64,000 nucleotides of DNA from an uncultured Isoptericola sp. Its GTDB lineage: Bacteria; Actinomycetota; Actinomycetes; Actinomycetales; Cellulomonadaceae. Positions 19,110 through 26,803 of the stretch are shown in pieces. Each line of letters opens with the position of its first letter. The first letter of the stretch is position 1. The notes beneath the pieces were generated by a model. That model had not been told where the DNA came from and searched no databases. It saw nothing but the letters and a program-made list of their open reading frames with translations. The stretch covers positions 372,001-436,000 of the forward strand of contig CANMFP010000001.1 of assembly GCA_947497265.1 (NCBI GenBank). Reading direction: 5' to 3'. The position numbers were made by a program, and so were the translations under genes.

Positions 19110-19976
19110 ATGGAAGGCATCCTCGTGGGCGTCAACGGAACCGTCGAGGCCGACGAGGCACTGGACTGGGCGGTCAGGGAGGCCTCGTCGAGCGGCCACC
19201 CGCTCACCGTCGTCCGGGTCGCCCCGGCCGTGGACGAGGCCCGGCTCACCGGCGTCCTGGAGGAGGTGCGGGCCGAGACGGCGGCCATCCTGGACCGAGC
19301 CCGGGAGCGGCACGAACCGTTCGACGCCGAGTACGCCGTGCTCCCCGGCCCGGTCCCCGACGCGTTGCTCACCGCGAGCGCCGACGCACAGATGCTCGTG
19401 CTCGGCCGACGACGGCGTGGCCGGATCGGGCGCCGCGTGCTCGGTTCCGTCTCCACGACCGTCGTGGAGAACGCGCAGGTTCCCGTCACGGTGGTGCGCC
19501 ACATCGACCGGCCGACCGGCGAGCCGCTCGACGTCCCTCCGCCGTCGGACGGCCCGCGCGTGGTGGTGGGTGTGGACACGTCCACCCCGTCCGTCGCCGC
19601 GCTGCGGCACGCCGCGGAGGTCGCGGCGCACTCCGGGGCCCTGCTGGAACCCGTGTTCGCCTGGCAGATCACGACGCTCGCGCCGCTGCCCGGCTCGTGG
19701 GGCTGGGCGCCGCCGATCGACGACTACGAGAACTTCGCGCGGGAGTGCCTCGACGCAGCGATCTCCGCGGCCGAGGTCGACCTGCCGGCGGGCCGCCTGC
19801 GCCCTCGGGTGGTGCACGGGCAGGCCGCGAAGGTCCTCATCGAGGCCTCCCAGGGCGCGGACCGGCTGGTGGTCGGCGCTCGCGGTCTGGGCGGCTTCGA
19901 CCGCCTGCTGCTCGGTTCCACGAGCCGTCAGGTGCTGGACTTCGCCGGCTGCCCGGTCACCGTCCTGCGGGGGTGA
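19110..19976 (+). CDS. Universal stress protein, two Usp domains
   Basis: A 288-residue tandem UspA protein. Domain 1 covers about residues 1-132 and domain 2 about 148-287. Each ends with an ATP-binding G-x2-G-x9-G-S/T type motif: LGRRRRGRIGRRVLGSVST and VGARGLGGFDRLLLGSTS. Such proteins bind ATP and are induced by starvation, hypoxia or other stress in actinobacteria. The last 20 bases overlap the end of the convergent GH43 gene, so there is no room for a terminator between them. Confidence 0.93.
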   Translation: MEGILVGVNGTVEADEALDWAVREASSSGHPLTVVRVAPAVDEARLTGVLEEVRAETAAILDRARERHEPFDAEYAVLPGPVPDALLTASADAQMLVLGRRRRGRIGRRVLGSVSTTVVENAQVPVTVVRHIDRPTGEPLDVPPPSDGPRVVVGVDTSTPSVAALRHAAEVAAHSGALLEPVFAWQITTLAPLPGSWGWAPPIDDYENFARECLDAAISAAEVDLPAGRLRPRVVHGQAAKVLIEASQGADRLVVGARGLGGFDRLLLGSTSRQVLDFAGCPVTVLRG

Positions 19977-21009
19977 GGTCGCCGGCGCTCCGGGCCCCGG
20001 TCCCGTCCGGGGCGAGCACCTCGGTCGACGGCGGCACCGGGCGCGTTCTCGCCACCGGTGCGCCCCAGAGCGGGTTGCCGGCCGCGTCGAAGGGCAGCAC
20101 CTGGGCGCACGCGTGCCGGTTGGGGTCCCACAGCGGGTCCCCGACGATCTCCGTGTACGTGCGCGCGTGGTAGACGAGGACGGTCTCGCCGTCGGGCGTC
20201 TGCGTGAACGAGTTGTGCCCCGGGCCGAACTGACCTGCTGCCGGGTCCGAGACGAAGACCGGCTCCGCGCTCTTGGTCCACGACGCCGGGTCGAGGAGGT
20301 CGGCATCCGCGTCGGCGGTCAGCAGGCCCATGGCGTAGTCGACGCCGGTCGCCGCACCCGAGTAGGTCAGCAGGACCCGTCCGTCGCGGACGAGCACCGA
20401 GGGCCCTTCGTTGACCCAGAAGCCCTTGGTCTCCCAGTCGTGCTCCGGCCGGGTGAGCTCCACGGCCGCCGTGGCGAGCGTCCACGGGTTCGCCATCCGG
20501 GCGATGTAGAGGTTGGAGTGGCCCCGGACGGCGAGGTCCTGCTGGGCCCAGACGAGGTACTGGTCGCCGCCGTGGACGAACGTCGTCGCGTCGAGTGCGA
20601 AGCTCTCCCAGCCGGTGTCCACCTGGCCGCGGTCGACCCACCCGCCGGTCAGGGGGTCGTCGGCCGTGCACTCCACGACGAACACCCGGTGGTTGAAGGT
20701 CTCGTCGGCACCGGGGGCGTCCGCGGTGCCGTGGTCGTCGGGCGCGGCGGCGTAGTAGACGTACCAGGCGCCGTCGACCCGGTGGATCTCGGGAGCCCAG
20801 ATCAGGTGGGACTGCGGGCCGGACTCGTGGCGGGTCCAGATGGTGACCTCGGGGGCCTCCTGGAGGTCCTCGAGCCGGCCGGCCCGGCGCAGCACGACCC
20901 GGTCGTACGCCGGGTACGAGCCGGTGAAGTAGTACTGCCCGTCGTGGCGCAGCACGTGCGGGTCGGCGCGCTGGAGCACGATCGGGTTGCTGGCGACCTG
21001 GTCCGTCAT
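19957..21009 (-). CDS. GH43 glycoside hydrolase, arabinofuranosidase/xylosidase type
   Basis: A 350-residue, apparently cytoplasmic five-bladed propeller enzyme. The GH43 catalytic triad is visible: base D16 in RADPHVL, pKa-modulating D140 in FALDATTF, and acid E201 in WVNEGPSVL. Inverting hydrolysis of alpha-L-arabinofuranosyl or beta-xylosyl side chains from imported arabinoxylan fragments is the best guess. Monocistronic, with a near-perfect palindrome 19 bases before the ATG. Its 3' end overlaps the convergent universal stress protein gene by 20 bases. GH43 specificity cannot be settled from sequence alone. Confidence 0.88.
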   Translation of the reverse strand: MTDQVASNPIVLQRADPHVLRHDGQYYFTGSYPAYDRVVLRRAGRLEDLQEAPEVTIWTRHESGPQSHLIWAPEIHRVDGAWYVYYAAAPDDHGTADAPGADETFNHRVFVVECTADDPLTGGWVDRGQVDTGWESFALDATTFVHGGDQYLVWAQQDLAVRGHSNLYIARMANPWTLATAAVELTRPEHDWETKGFWVNEGPSVLVRDGRVLLTYSGAATGVDYAMGLLTADADADLLDPASWTKSAEPVFVSDPAAGQFGPGHNSFTQTPDGETVLVYHARTYTEIVGDPLWDPNRHACAQVLPFDAAGNPLWGAPVARTRPVPPSTEVLAPDGTGARSAGDLTPAGR

Positions 21010-21027
21010 GGATGTCCTCGTTCAGTC

Positions 21028-21045
21028 TTATACAACGATGTAGAA
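21028..21045. promoter_or_regulatory. Operator candidate upstream of the GH43 gene
   Basis: TTATACA-ACGA-TGTAGAA forms an inverted repeat with 7-base arms and one mismatch. It is in the 69-base gap between the divergent GH43 gene and an alpha/beta-hydrolase gene. The TACA/TGTA arms resemble GntR-type or LacI-type sites; they differ from the CGAAA elements, so another regulator is likely. Confidence 0.45.
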
Positions 21046-21078
21046 CGCCACGGTACCTGGTGCGCGAGACTGGGGTCC

Positions 21079-21681
21079 ATGTCGACCACGCAGCACCCCC
21101 GCCCGGCCGGGCTCCTCCTGACCCCCGGAGCCGGGGCCGGCCGCGACCACCACACCCTGCGCGCCGTCGCCGACCGGCTCGCAGCACCTCCGGAAGGGTC
21201 GACGCGGCTCCCGCTGCCCGTCCGGCGGGTCGACTTCCCGTACCGCCTCGCCGGCAGACGGATGCCCGACCGCCCGCCCGTGGCGATCGCCCACCTGCGG
21301 GCCGAGGCGGAGAGCTTCGCGACGGAGCTCGACGTCGGCACGGACCAGATCCTGCTCGGTGGACGCTCCTACGGAGGGCGCATGTGCTCGATGGCGGTGG
21401 CCGACGGGCTGCCGTCCGCCGGGCTGGTGCTCCTCAGCTACCCCCTCCACCCGCCCGGCAAGCCCGAGAAGCTGCGGGTCGACCACTTCGGCGACCTCGA
21501 CGTCCCCGTGCTGTTCATCTCCGGCGACCGGGACCCCTTCGGCAGCCCCGCCGAGCTCGCCGCCCACACCGGCGCCATCCCGGGCCAGGTCACCCGCGTC
21601 ACCCTGCCGGGCGCCCACGACGTGCGGAACCAGGACGACGCCGTCGCGGAAGCCGTCGCCGACTGGCTCACCGTGTTCTGA
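21079..21681 (+). CDS. Alpha/beta-hydrolase (KANL3/TEX30-like)
   Basis: A 200-residue small alpha/beta-hydrolase. The nucleophile elbow is GGRSYGGRM near residue 95, the acid region is ISGDRDPFG near 148, and the histidine is in GAHDVRN near 180. These features fit the group related to human KANL3/TEX30, found widely in bacteria as predicted esterases or dienelactone hydrolase-like enzymes with unknown substrates. Cytoplasmic, with no signal peptide. Divergent from the GH43 gene. Confidence 0.8.
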   Translation: MSTTQHPRPAGLLLTPGAGAGRDHHTLRAVADRLAAPPEGSTRLPLPVRRVDFPYRLAGRRMPDRPPVAIAHLRAEAESFATELDVGTDQILLGGRSYGGRMCSMAVADGLPSAGLVLLSYPLHPPGKPEKLRVDHFGDLDVPVLFISGDRDPFGSPAELAAHTGAIPGQVTRVTLPGAHDVRNQDDAVAEAVADWLTVF

Positions 21682-21767
21682 CCAGGCGTCCCGGCCGGAC
21701 GGGCGCGTCCCCTACGATGTGGTTCGCCCCCGCCGGAGCCCCGGCACCCAGCGTCGGAAGGTCACGC

Positions 21768-22547
21768 GTGCGCGTCGCCAGCCTTGCGGTCCGTGCCGTG
21801 CTCGTCGGTGCCCTCGGCGCCGGCCTCGCCCTCGCGGCACCGCTGCCAGCGACGGCAGACGACCTCGACGTGACCACCGACGGCGTCGCCTTCGACGGCA
21901 GGGAGCTCGACCACCGGGACCGGGACCGGCACGTCGGCTACTCGATCCGCAGCCTCGAGGGCTGGGACTACGCCTGGCTCACGGAGTCGCTCGACGGCGG
22001 CCGACGCGGCTACGTGACCTTCGCGTCCGCGGCGGACGAGATGCCCGAGGGCTACTGCGTCGCCTACGTCCACGTCCCCGGCGTCGGCGAGTGGTACGAG
22101 TCCCACCGCAACCCACGGTGCACCGAGCCCGCGGCCGCAGAGGCCGCCCCGCCGGACGAGCCGTCCCCGACGCCAGCACCCAGCGAGTCCGCCGACCCCT
22201 CCCCCAGCCCGACGGCGGAACCGTCGGCCGAGGCACCGTCGTCGACCCCCAGCGCCTCGCCCACCCCGGAACCGACACCGAGCGCCACCCCGACGCCGAG
22301 CCCGTCGGACGAGCCGAGCCCGTCTCCGTCCGCCGTGGCGACCGGCGCGGCGATGGGTGCCGAGCAGTTCGAGGCGCTGGGCCGCAGCTTCAGCGGCGAG
22401 CTGCCCGCCGTCGACGAGCGGAACGAGGCCGCGGAGCCGGCGGTGAACGACGGCGAGCTGTGGGCTGTCACCGGGCTCGGGCTCGCCGCGGCCGGGCTCA
22501 CCGCCGGCGGCGTCGTCGTCTGGCGGCTCCGCGCACGCGGCGACTGA
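21768..22547 (+). CDS. Secreted, membrane-anchored protein with Pro/Ser/Thr linker
   Basis: A 259-residue surface protein of unknown function. The N-terminus is a signal peptide (about residues 1-31, ending PATA-DD). A small globular domain follows (about 32-125) with conserved-looking Trp residues and two cysteines, CVAYVHVPG and NPRCTEP, that could pair. Then comes a roughly 80-residue Pro/Ser/Thr/Glu-rich linker, and finally a single membrane helix with a short Arg-rich tail; no LPXTG motif. The GTG at 21768 follows GGAAGG; an earlier ATG at 21717 would add residues before the signal peptide and is less likely. Confidence 0.7.
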   Translation: MRVASLAVRAVLVGALGAGLALAAPLPATADDLDVTTDGVAFDGRELDHRDRDRHVGYSIRSLEGWDYAWLTESLDGGRRGYVTFASAADEMPEGYCVAYVHVPGVGEWYESHRNPRCTEPAAAEAAPPDEPSPTPAPSESADPSPSPTAEPSAEAPSSTPSASPTPEPTPSATPTPSPSDEPSPSPSAVATGAAMGAEQFEALGRSFSGELPAVDERNEAAEPAVNDGELWAVTGLGLAAAGLTAGGVVVWRLRARGD

Positions 22548-22568
22548 CGGCGCCCGTCGCGGAAGGGC

Positions 22569-23255
22569 TCAGCGTCCGCCCGCGGGCTCCGCGGGATAGT
22601 CGGCCGGCGTCTTGTCCAGCTCGATCGCGATCTCGCGACGCGTCGCCAGGACCTCCGCCCGCTCCTCGTCCCGCTGCCGCAGGGCGTCGCGCTGGTCCTC
22701 CGCCGACAGGTGGTCCCAGTAGAGCGTGCCGTCGAGGTGCTGGGACTCGTGCACGAAGCACCTCGCCAGGAACCCGGTGGCCTCGAGCTGGACCGGGCCG
22801 CCGTGCTGGTCCACGCCCCGGACGGACGCCCTGGACCGGCGCGCCAGCGGCACGTACGCACCCGGCACGGAGAGGCAGCCCTCCTCCTCCGTGACGAGCT
22901 CGGCCGAGGTGTCGATCTCGAGCAGCGGGTTCACCACGTGACCCACGTGGCGGTCGCCGCGCTCGTCCGTCACGTCGTAGACGAAGACCCGCAGGTCCAC
23001 GCCGACCTGCGGGGCCGCCAGCCCGACGCCCTGCGCGACCTCCATCGTCGCGAACATGTCGTCCACCAGGCGGGCCAGCTCCGGGGTCGAGAACTTCTCC
23101 ACGGCACGAGCCGGCGTGTGCAGGACAGGCTCACCGATCTCCGTGATCCGCCGGACCCGGCCGCGCCGCGACTCGGGCGCCTGGGCAGGGTACGGGTCGA
23201 CCGCCTCGCCGAGCAGATACGTGGTGGGACGCCGCCGACCGAAGCTCCAAGCCAT
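22569..23255 (-). CDS. def: Peptide deformylase
   Basis: Removes the N-formyl group from new proteins. The 228-residue product has all three deformylase motifs: GVGLAAPQVG near residue 77, EEGCLSVPG near 124 with the metal-binding Cys, and HESQH near 168 with the two metal histidines and catalytic Glu. The length exceeds the common 165-185 residues because of N- and C-terminal extensions, including a basic N-terminal segment (AWSFGRRRPTTYLL). Convergent with the gene at 21768. Confidence 0.95.
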   Translation of the reverse strand: MAWSFGRRRPTTYLLGEAVDPYPAQAPESRRGRVRRITEIGEPVLHTPARAVEKFSTPELARLVDDMFATMEVAQGVGLAAPQVGVDLRVFVYDVTDERGDRHVGHVVNPLLEIDTSAELVTEEEGCLSVPGAYVPLARRSRASVRGVDQHGGPVQLEATGFLARCFVHESQHLDGTLYWDHLSAEDQRDALRQRDEERAEVLATRREIAIELDKTPADYPAEPAGGR

Positions 23256-23297
23256 GGGCCCGAGCCTACCGGCGCGCCGCTCCGCTACGGTGTCCGC

Positions 23298-24257
23298 GTG
23301 CGCGCGCTGACCACCTACCTCGTGATCTCGTTCGGCCTGTCATGGCTGGTGGCGCTGCCGCTGTGGCTCGGGGACGGCCTGGACAGCCCGCTGCTGGGAG
23401 TGGTGGCGATCACCATGATGCTCGCGCCGGCGATCGCCGCGCTCGTCGTGGTGCGGTGCGTGGAGCGCCGACCTCTCGCCCGGTCGCTCGGCCTGGCTCC
23501 GGTACGCCCGTGGGGACGGTTCCTCGGGTGGCTGGCGCTGGCGTTCCTGGTGCCCGTCCTCCTCGTCCTGGCCGCCCTGCCGGTCGCCTCCGCCCTCGGG
23601 CTCTACGAGATGGACCTGGAGACGTTCTCCGGGTTCCAGGAGGTGGTGGACGGCCAGCTCGCCGCCGTCGGCGTGGCGGGCCAGGTGGACGTCCCGATCC
23701 AGGTGCTCGTCGCCCTGCAGCTGGTGAACGTCATGATCGGCGCGGTGGTCAACCTCGTCCCCGCGCTCGGCGAGGAGCTGGGCTGGCGGGGCTGGCTGCT
23801 CCCCCACCTGGCATGCCGGACGCACGTGGCGACCGCCGTCGTCGTCTCCGGGGTGGTCTGGGGGCTGTGGCACGCCCCGCTGGTGCTCCTCGGGTACAAC
23901 TACCCGAACGCCTCGCCCTGGCTCGCGCTCGTCACGATGGTGGGATCGTGCACCGTCGTCGGGGCGATCTTCTCGTGGCTGCGCCTGCGCAGCGGCACCG
24001 TGTGGGCGCCCGCGCTCGCGCACGGCGCGCTCAACGCCGCCGCGGGCATGCACCTCGTCCTCGGCGCGGCCGGCACCACCGTGGACACCACGCGAGCGAC
24101 GATCCTGGGCTGGAGCGGGTGGATCGTGCCGGTCGTGCTGATCGCCGTCCTGGCGGCCACCGGACAGTTCCGGGAGCGGCGCGCACCCGGAGCGCCGGCG
24201 GCTCCCGGAGCGCCGGCCGCACCCGTGCCGGGGAGCGAGCACCCGCCCGGCGCGTGA
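23298..24257 (+). CDS. CPBP-family intramembrane protease-like protein
   Basis: A 319-residue multi-spanning membrane protein with about eight hydrophobic segments. The CPBP/Abi signature is complete: GEELGWRGWLLP near residue 162 (EExxxR), VVWGLWHAP near 195, and ALAHGALNA near 245 with the third histidine. Members include CAAX-type proteases and bacteriocin self-immunity proteins. The target is unknown. The start is the GTG at 23298 just before the first membrane segment. The last 25 residues are an Ala/Pro/Gly-rich tail with two APAAPGAP repeats. Confidence 0.88.
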   Translation: MRALTTYLVISFGLSWLVALPLWLGDGLDSPLLGVVAITMMLAPAIAALVVVRCVERRPLARSLGLAPVRPWGRFLGWLALAFLVPVLLVLAALPVASALGLYEMDLETFSGFQEVVDGQLAAVGVAGQVDVPIQVLVALQLVNVMIGAVVNLVPALGEELGWRGWLLPHLACRTHVATAVVVSGVVWGLWHAPLVLLGYNYPNASPWLALVTMVGSCTVVGAIFSWLRLRSGTVWAPALAHGALNAAAGMHLVLGAAGTTVDTTRATILGWSGWIVPVVLIAVLAATGQFRERRAPGAPAAPGAPAAPVPGSEHPPGA

Positions 24258-24279
24258 TCCCGTCCGCGGAGGTGAGCCC

Positions 24280-24516
24280 GTGGCCCGCACCACGCCAGAT
24301 CGTCCCGGCGCCCAGCAGTGGGTGCCCGACGTCGGGCACGTCCGGGCCTGCCTGCCGCTCGAGGCGGAGCTCTCGGCCGTGCGCCCACGGGTCGTCGTCG
24401 CGGCGCACCCCTCCGGTCGGCGTTCCGGTCCGACGCGAGGATGCGGGCCGACGAGGTGCGTGCCTACGGTCGTCAGGTACGGGTACCGCCGTGAGCCCGC
24501 GAGGAGGACACCATGA
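24280..24516 (+). pseudogene. Possible remnant of a PIG-L/LmbE-type deacetylase gene
   Basis: A GTG at 24280 follows a very good GGAGGTGAG site, and the first 45 codons have normal codon bias. They end RPRVVVAAHPS, close to the VVAAHPDDE strand that begins PIG-L (LmbE) deacetylases. After that the bias collapses, while another frame from about 24429 reads FRSDARMRADEVRAYGRQVRVPP then stops, as if a central deletion joined the two ends of a gene. The reading ends in an ATGA overlap with the next gene. It could instead be a short real gene or chance; a search with the first 45 residues would decide. Confidence 0.35.
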
Positions 24517-24860
24517 CCGACGACCGGACGAACGAGCCGGACCACGACGACCTGCCGCTGCCCGACTACGACCACCTGCCGGTGGGCACGCTCGCGCACC
24601 GGGTCCGGCAACTCGACGCCGACGGGCTGGAGAAGATCCTCGCCTACGAGCGCGCCCACGGGAACCGGATGCCTGTGCTGACCGTGCTCGAGCAGCGCCT
24701 CGAAGAGGTGCGCCAGGGCGCCACCCCCTCGGGCGGCGACCCGGACGCGGCACCCCCGCAGGGCGAGACACGGCACGGGAGCAAGGCCTCGCCGCAGACG
24801 GCGGCCGAGCCGAGCCCGCCGGACCGGTTCCAGCAGACCAGCTCGCAGCCGCGCGGCTGA
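24513..24860 (+). CDS. DUF8129-like small protein
   Basis: A 115-residue soluble acidic protein. Residues 13-65 (LPLPDYDHLPVGTLAHRVRQ and the following LDADGLEKILAYERAHGNRMPVL) form a compact helical domain seen in many actinobacterial proteins, some linked to lipid-droplet or surface association. The remaining half is a low-complexity Pro/Ser/Gln tail. The ATG follows GAGGAGG. A strong terminator lies 40 bases downstream. Molecular function unknown. Confidence 0.72.
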   Translation: MTDDRTNEPDHDDLPLPDYDHLPVGTLAHRVRQLDADGLEKILAYERAHGNRMPVLTVLEQRLEEVRQGATPSGGDPDAAPPQGETRHGSKASPQTAAEPSPPDRFQQTSSQPRG

Positions 24861-24900
24861 GTCGGCGCCCCGCCGTCCGCACCGTTCGCCAGGAACGACG

Positions 24901-24933
24901 AAGGCCCCGGAACCGTTCAGGTTCCGGGGCCTT
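24901..24933. terminator. Strong hairpin terminator
   Basis: A perfect 14-base stem, AAGGCCCCGGAACC with GGTTCCGGGGCCTT, and a 5-base loop lie between the gene ending at 24860 and the reverse-strand tRNA-Thr, which ends 11 bases further on. It can end transcription from both sides. The remaining stretch from 25017 to 25190 holds no gene or repeat I can support. Confidence 0.9.
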
Positions 24934-24943
24934 CCGCGCGCTG

Positions 24944-25016
24944 AGCCGCCTATCAGAATCGAACTGATGACCTGTTCATTACGAGTGAACCGCTCTACCG
25001 ACTGAGCTAAGGCGGC
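24944..25016 (-). tRNA. tRNA-Thr (anticodon CGT)
   Basis: Read on the reverse strand the sequence folds as a full cloverleaf: acceptor GCCGCCT/AGGCGGC, D-arm AGCTCAGTCGGTAGAGC, anticodon stem GTTCA/TGAAC with loop CTCGTAA (anticodon CGT, codon ACG), and T-arm with GTTCGATTC. About 73 bases with U as discriminator; CCA is not encoded. No integrase or direct repeat is seen beside it, so no evidence that it has served as an attachment site here. Confidence 0.96.
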
Positions 25017-25190
25017 GCGCCCGACGACGTGCGAGGCGGGGCCTCGTTCAGCGGGCGCGCCCAGACTACCCGACGCCTGGCCGCGACTCCAAAAGTATCG
25101 CCCGGGCCGACGGCGTCACGTGGCTCACACCCCGCGCCGGACCTCCTACCCCGGCCAAGCCGGTACTACCCCGGCGAGCGACCCACTACC

Positions 25191-26762
25191 TCAGCAGGTG
25201 AGGCCGTCCTCGGGGACCGTGCCGTCCACGAGGTAGTCCTCCAGCGCGTTGTCGATGCAGCTGTTGGAGCGCCCGTACGCGGTGTGCCCCTCGCCCTCGT
25301 AGGTGACGAGCACGGAGGTGTCCAGCGCCTCCGCCATGCCCTCCGCCCAGACGTACGGCGTCGCGGGGTCGTTGGTGGTGCCGACCACGACGATCGGTGC
25401 GGCGTCCGGGGCGGCGACGTCGTACTCCTGCTCCGCCACGGGGTAGGGCCAGTCGGCGCAGGTGATCCCGCCATAGCTGAAGAACGTCCCCACGGTGGGG
25501 GCCGCCGCCTCGATCTCGGCTGCCTCGGCCCGCATGGCCTCGACGTCCGGGTCGCTGCGACCGTCCAGGCAGTTGACCGCCGTGAACGCCTCGGTCGAGT
25601 TGGTGGAGAAGGACCCGTCGGCGTTCCGGTCGTTGTAGAAGTCGGCGAGGAACAGCAGCATCGTGCCGGTGCGCTGGTCGATGGCCTCCTCGAGCGCCTG
25701 CGTGAGCAGCGACCAGTTCTGCTCGTCGTACAGCGTGACGGCCACGCCGTAGAACGCGAGCGTCTGCGTCACCTCACGGTCGCTGTCCGTGGGGTACGGC
25801 CGGTCGAGCGCCTGGTCGAGGACGTCCCGCACCTGCTGCATGCCGTCGTCGACGGAGCCGGTCAGCGGGCACCCGGAGCCGCCCTGGCAGTCGGCGACGT
25901 AGGCGCGCAGGGCGTTCTCGAACCCGACGGCCTGCCCGGCCGACATCTCGGCCGAGTCGATGCGCGGGTCGATGGCGCCGTCCAGCACGAGCCGGCCGGT
26001 CCGCTCTGGGAACAGTCCCGCGTACGTCGCCCCGAGGCTCGTCCCGTACGACGCGCCGAGGTAGTGGAGCTGGTCGTCACCGAGGGCGGCGCGGAGCATG
26101 TCCATGTCCTTGGCGGCGCTCTGGGTGTCGACGTTGCCGAGCAGCTCCCCGGTGTTCTCCGCGCAGGCCTCGGCCCAGGCGGCGCTCGACTCGCGCGCGG
26201 CCGCCAGACCCTCGTCCGTCGAGCGGTCGAAGTCCTCGCTGAGGTACCGGTCCTTCTCCGCGTCGTCGTAGCACTCGACCTCCGTCGAGTCCCGCACGCC
26301 CCGCGGGTCGAAGCCGACGACGTCGTACGCCTCGAGCAGCCGGTCCCCGAAGGTTCCCGCCGCGGCCTCGAGGTAGTCGACGCCGGACCCGCCCGGTCCG
26401 CCCGGGTTGATCAGGAGCGAGCCGATCTTGTCCCCGGTGGCGCGGGTGCGCATGATCGACAGCTCGATCTCGCCGGCGTCCGGGTCGCTCCAGGACAGCG
26501 GCGCGGAGACGGTGGCGCACTCGAACTCGGTGCGGCACTCCGTCCAGACGATGTCCTGGGAGTAGTGCTTCTCGAAGCCCTCGGGCGCCCCGCTCCCGGA
26601 GGCGGTCGGCGCCTGGTCGGCCGGAGTCTGGTCCTTCGCCGGGGCGTCCGCCGTGCATCCGGCGACCACGAGCAGCGCGGCGACGACGGCGGTCACGCCG
26701 ACGGCCCGCCGGCCGTTCGAGCGGGCGGGCGGCGGGCTCGGGCGGCGGTGGGTGAAGATCAC
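25191..26762 (-). CDS. TAP-like secreted peptidase lipoprotein
   Basis: An exported serine hydrolase of the tripeptidyl-aminopeptidase type, 523 residues. The N-terminus is basic with a hydrophobic core and lipobox VAGC (Cys36), so a membrane-anchored lipoprotein is predicted. The oxyanion motif NPGGPGGSG is near residue 119, the nucleophile in GASYGTSLG near 237, the acid in TTNDPATP near 470, and the His in EGEGHTAYG near 497. Several paired cysteines in the C-terminal domain are typical. Actinobacterial homologues commonly lie near topA-tmk-holB, as here. It cuts tripeptides or related peptides at the cell surface. Confidence 0.92.
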   Translation of the reverse strand: MIFTHRRPSPPPARSNGRRAVGVTAVVAALLVVAGCTADAPAKDQTPADQAPTASGSGAPEGFEKHYSQDIVWTECRTEFECATVSAPLSWSDPDAGEIELSIMRTRATGDKIGSLLINPGGPGGSGVDYLEAAAGTFGDRLLEAYDVVGFDPRGVRDSTEVECYDDAEKDRYLSEDFDRSTDEGLAAARESSAAWAEACAENTGELLGNVDTQSAAKDMDMLRAALGDDQLHYLGASYGTSLGATYAGLFPERTGRLVLDGAIDPRIDSAEMSAGQAVGFENALRAYVADCQGGSGCPLTGSVDDGMQQVRDVLDQALDRPYPTDSDREVTQTLAFYGVAVTLYDEQNWSLLTQALEEAIDQRTGTMLLFLADFYNDRNADGSFSTNSTEAFTAVNCLDGRSDPDVEAMRAEAAEIEAAAPTVGTFFSYGGITCADWPYPVAEQEYDVAAPDAAPIVVVGTTNDPATPYVWAEGMAEALDTSVLVTYEGEGHTAYGRSNSCIDNALEDYLVDGTVPEDGLTC

Positions 26763-26803
26763 GGGGCCAACCTACCGGCCAGGGCCGGGCGTCCGGCGAC
26801 CAT

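Noticed and set aside
24944-25016. Integration site at tRNA-Thr
   Set aside because: No integrase gene and no second copy of the tRNA end were seen in the window.
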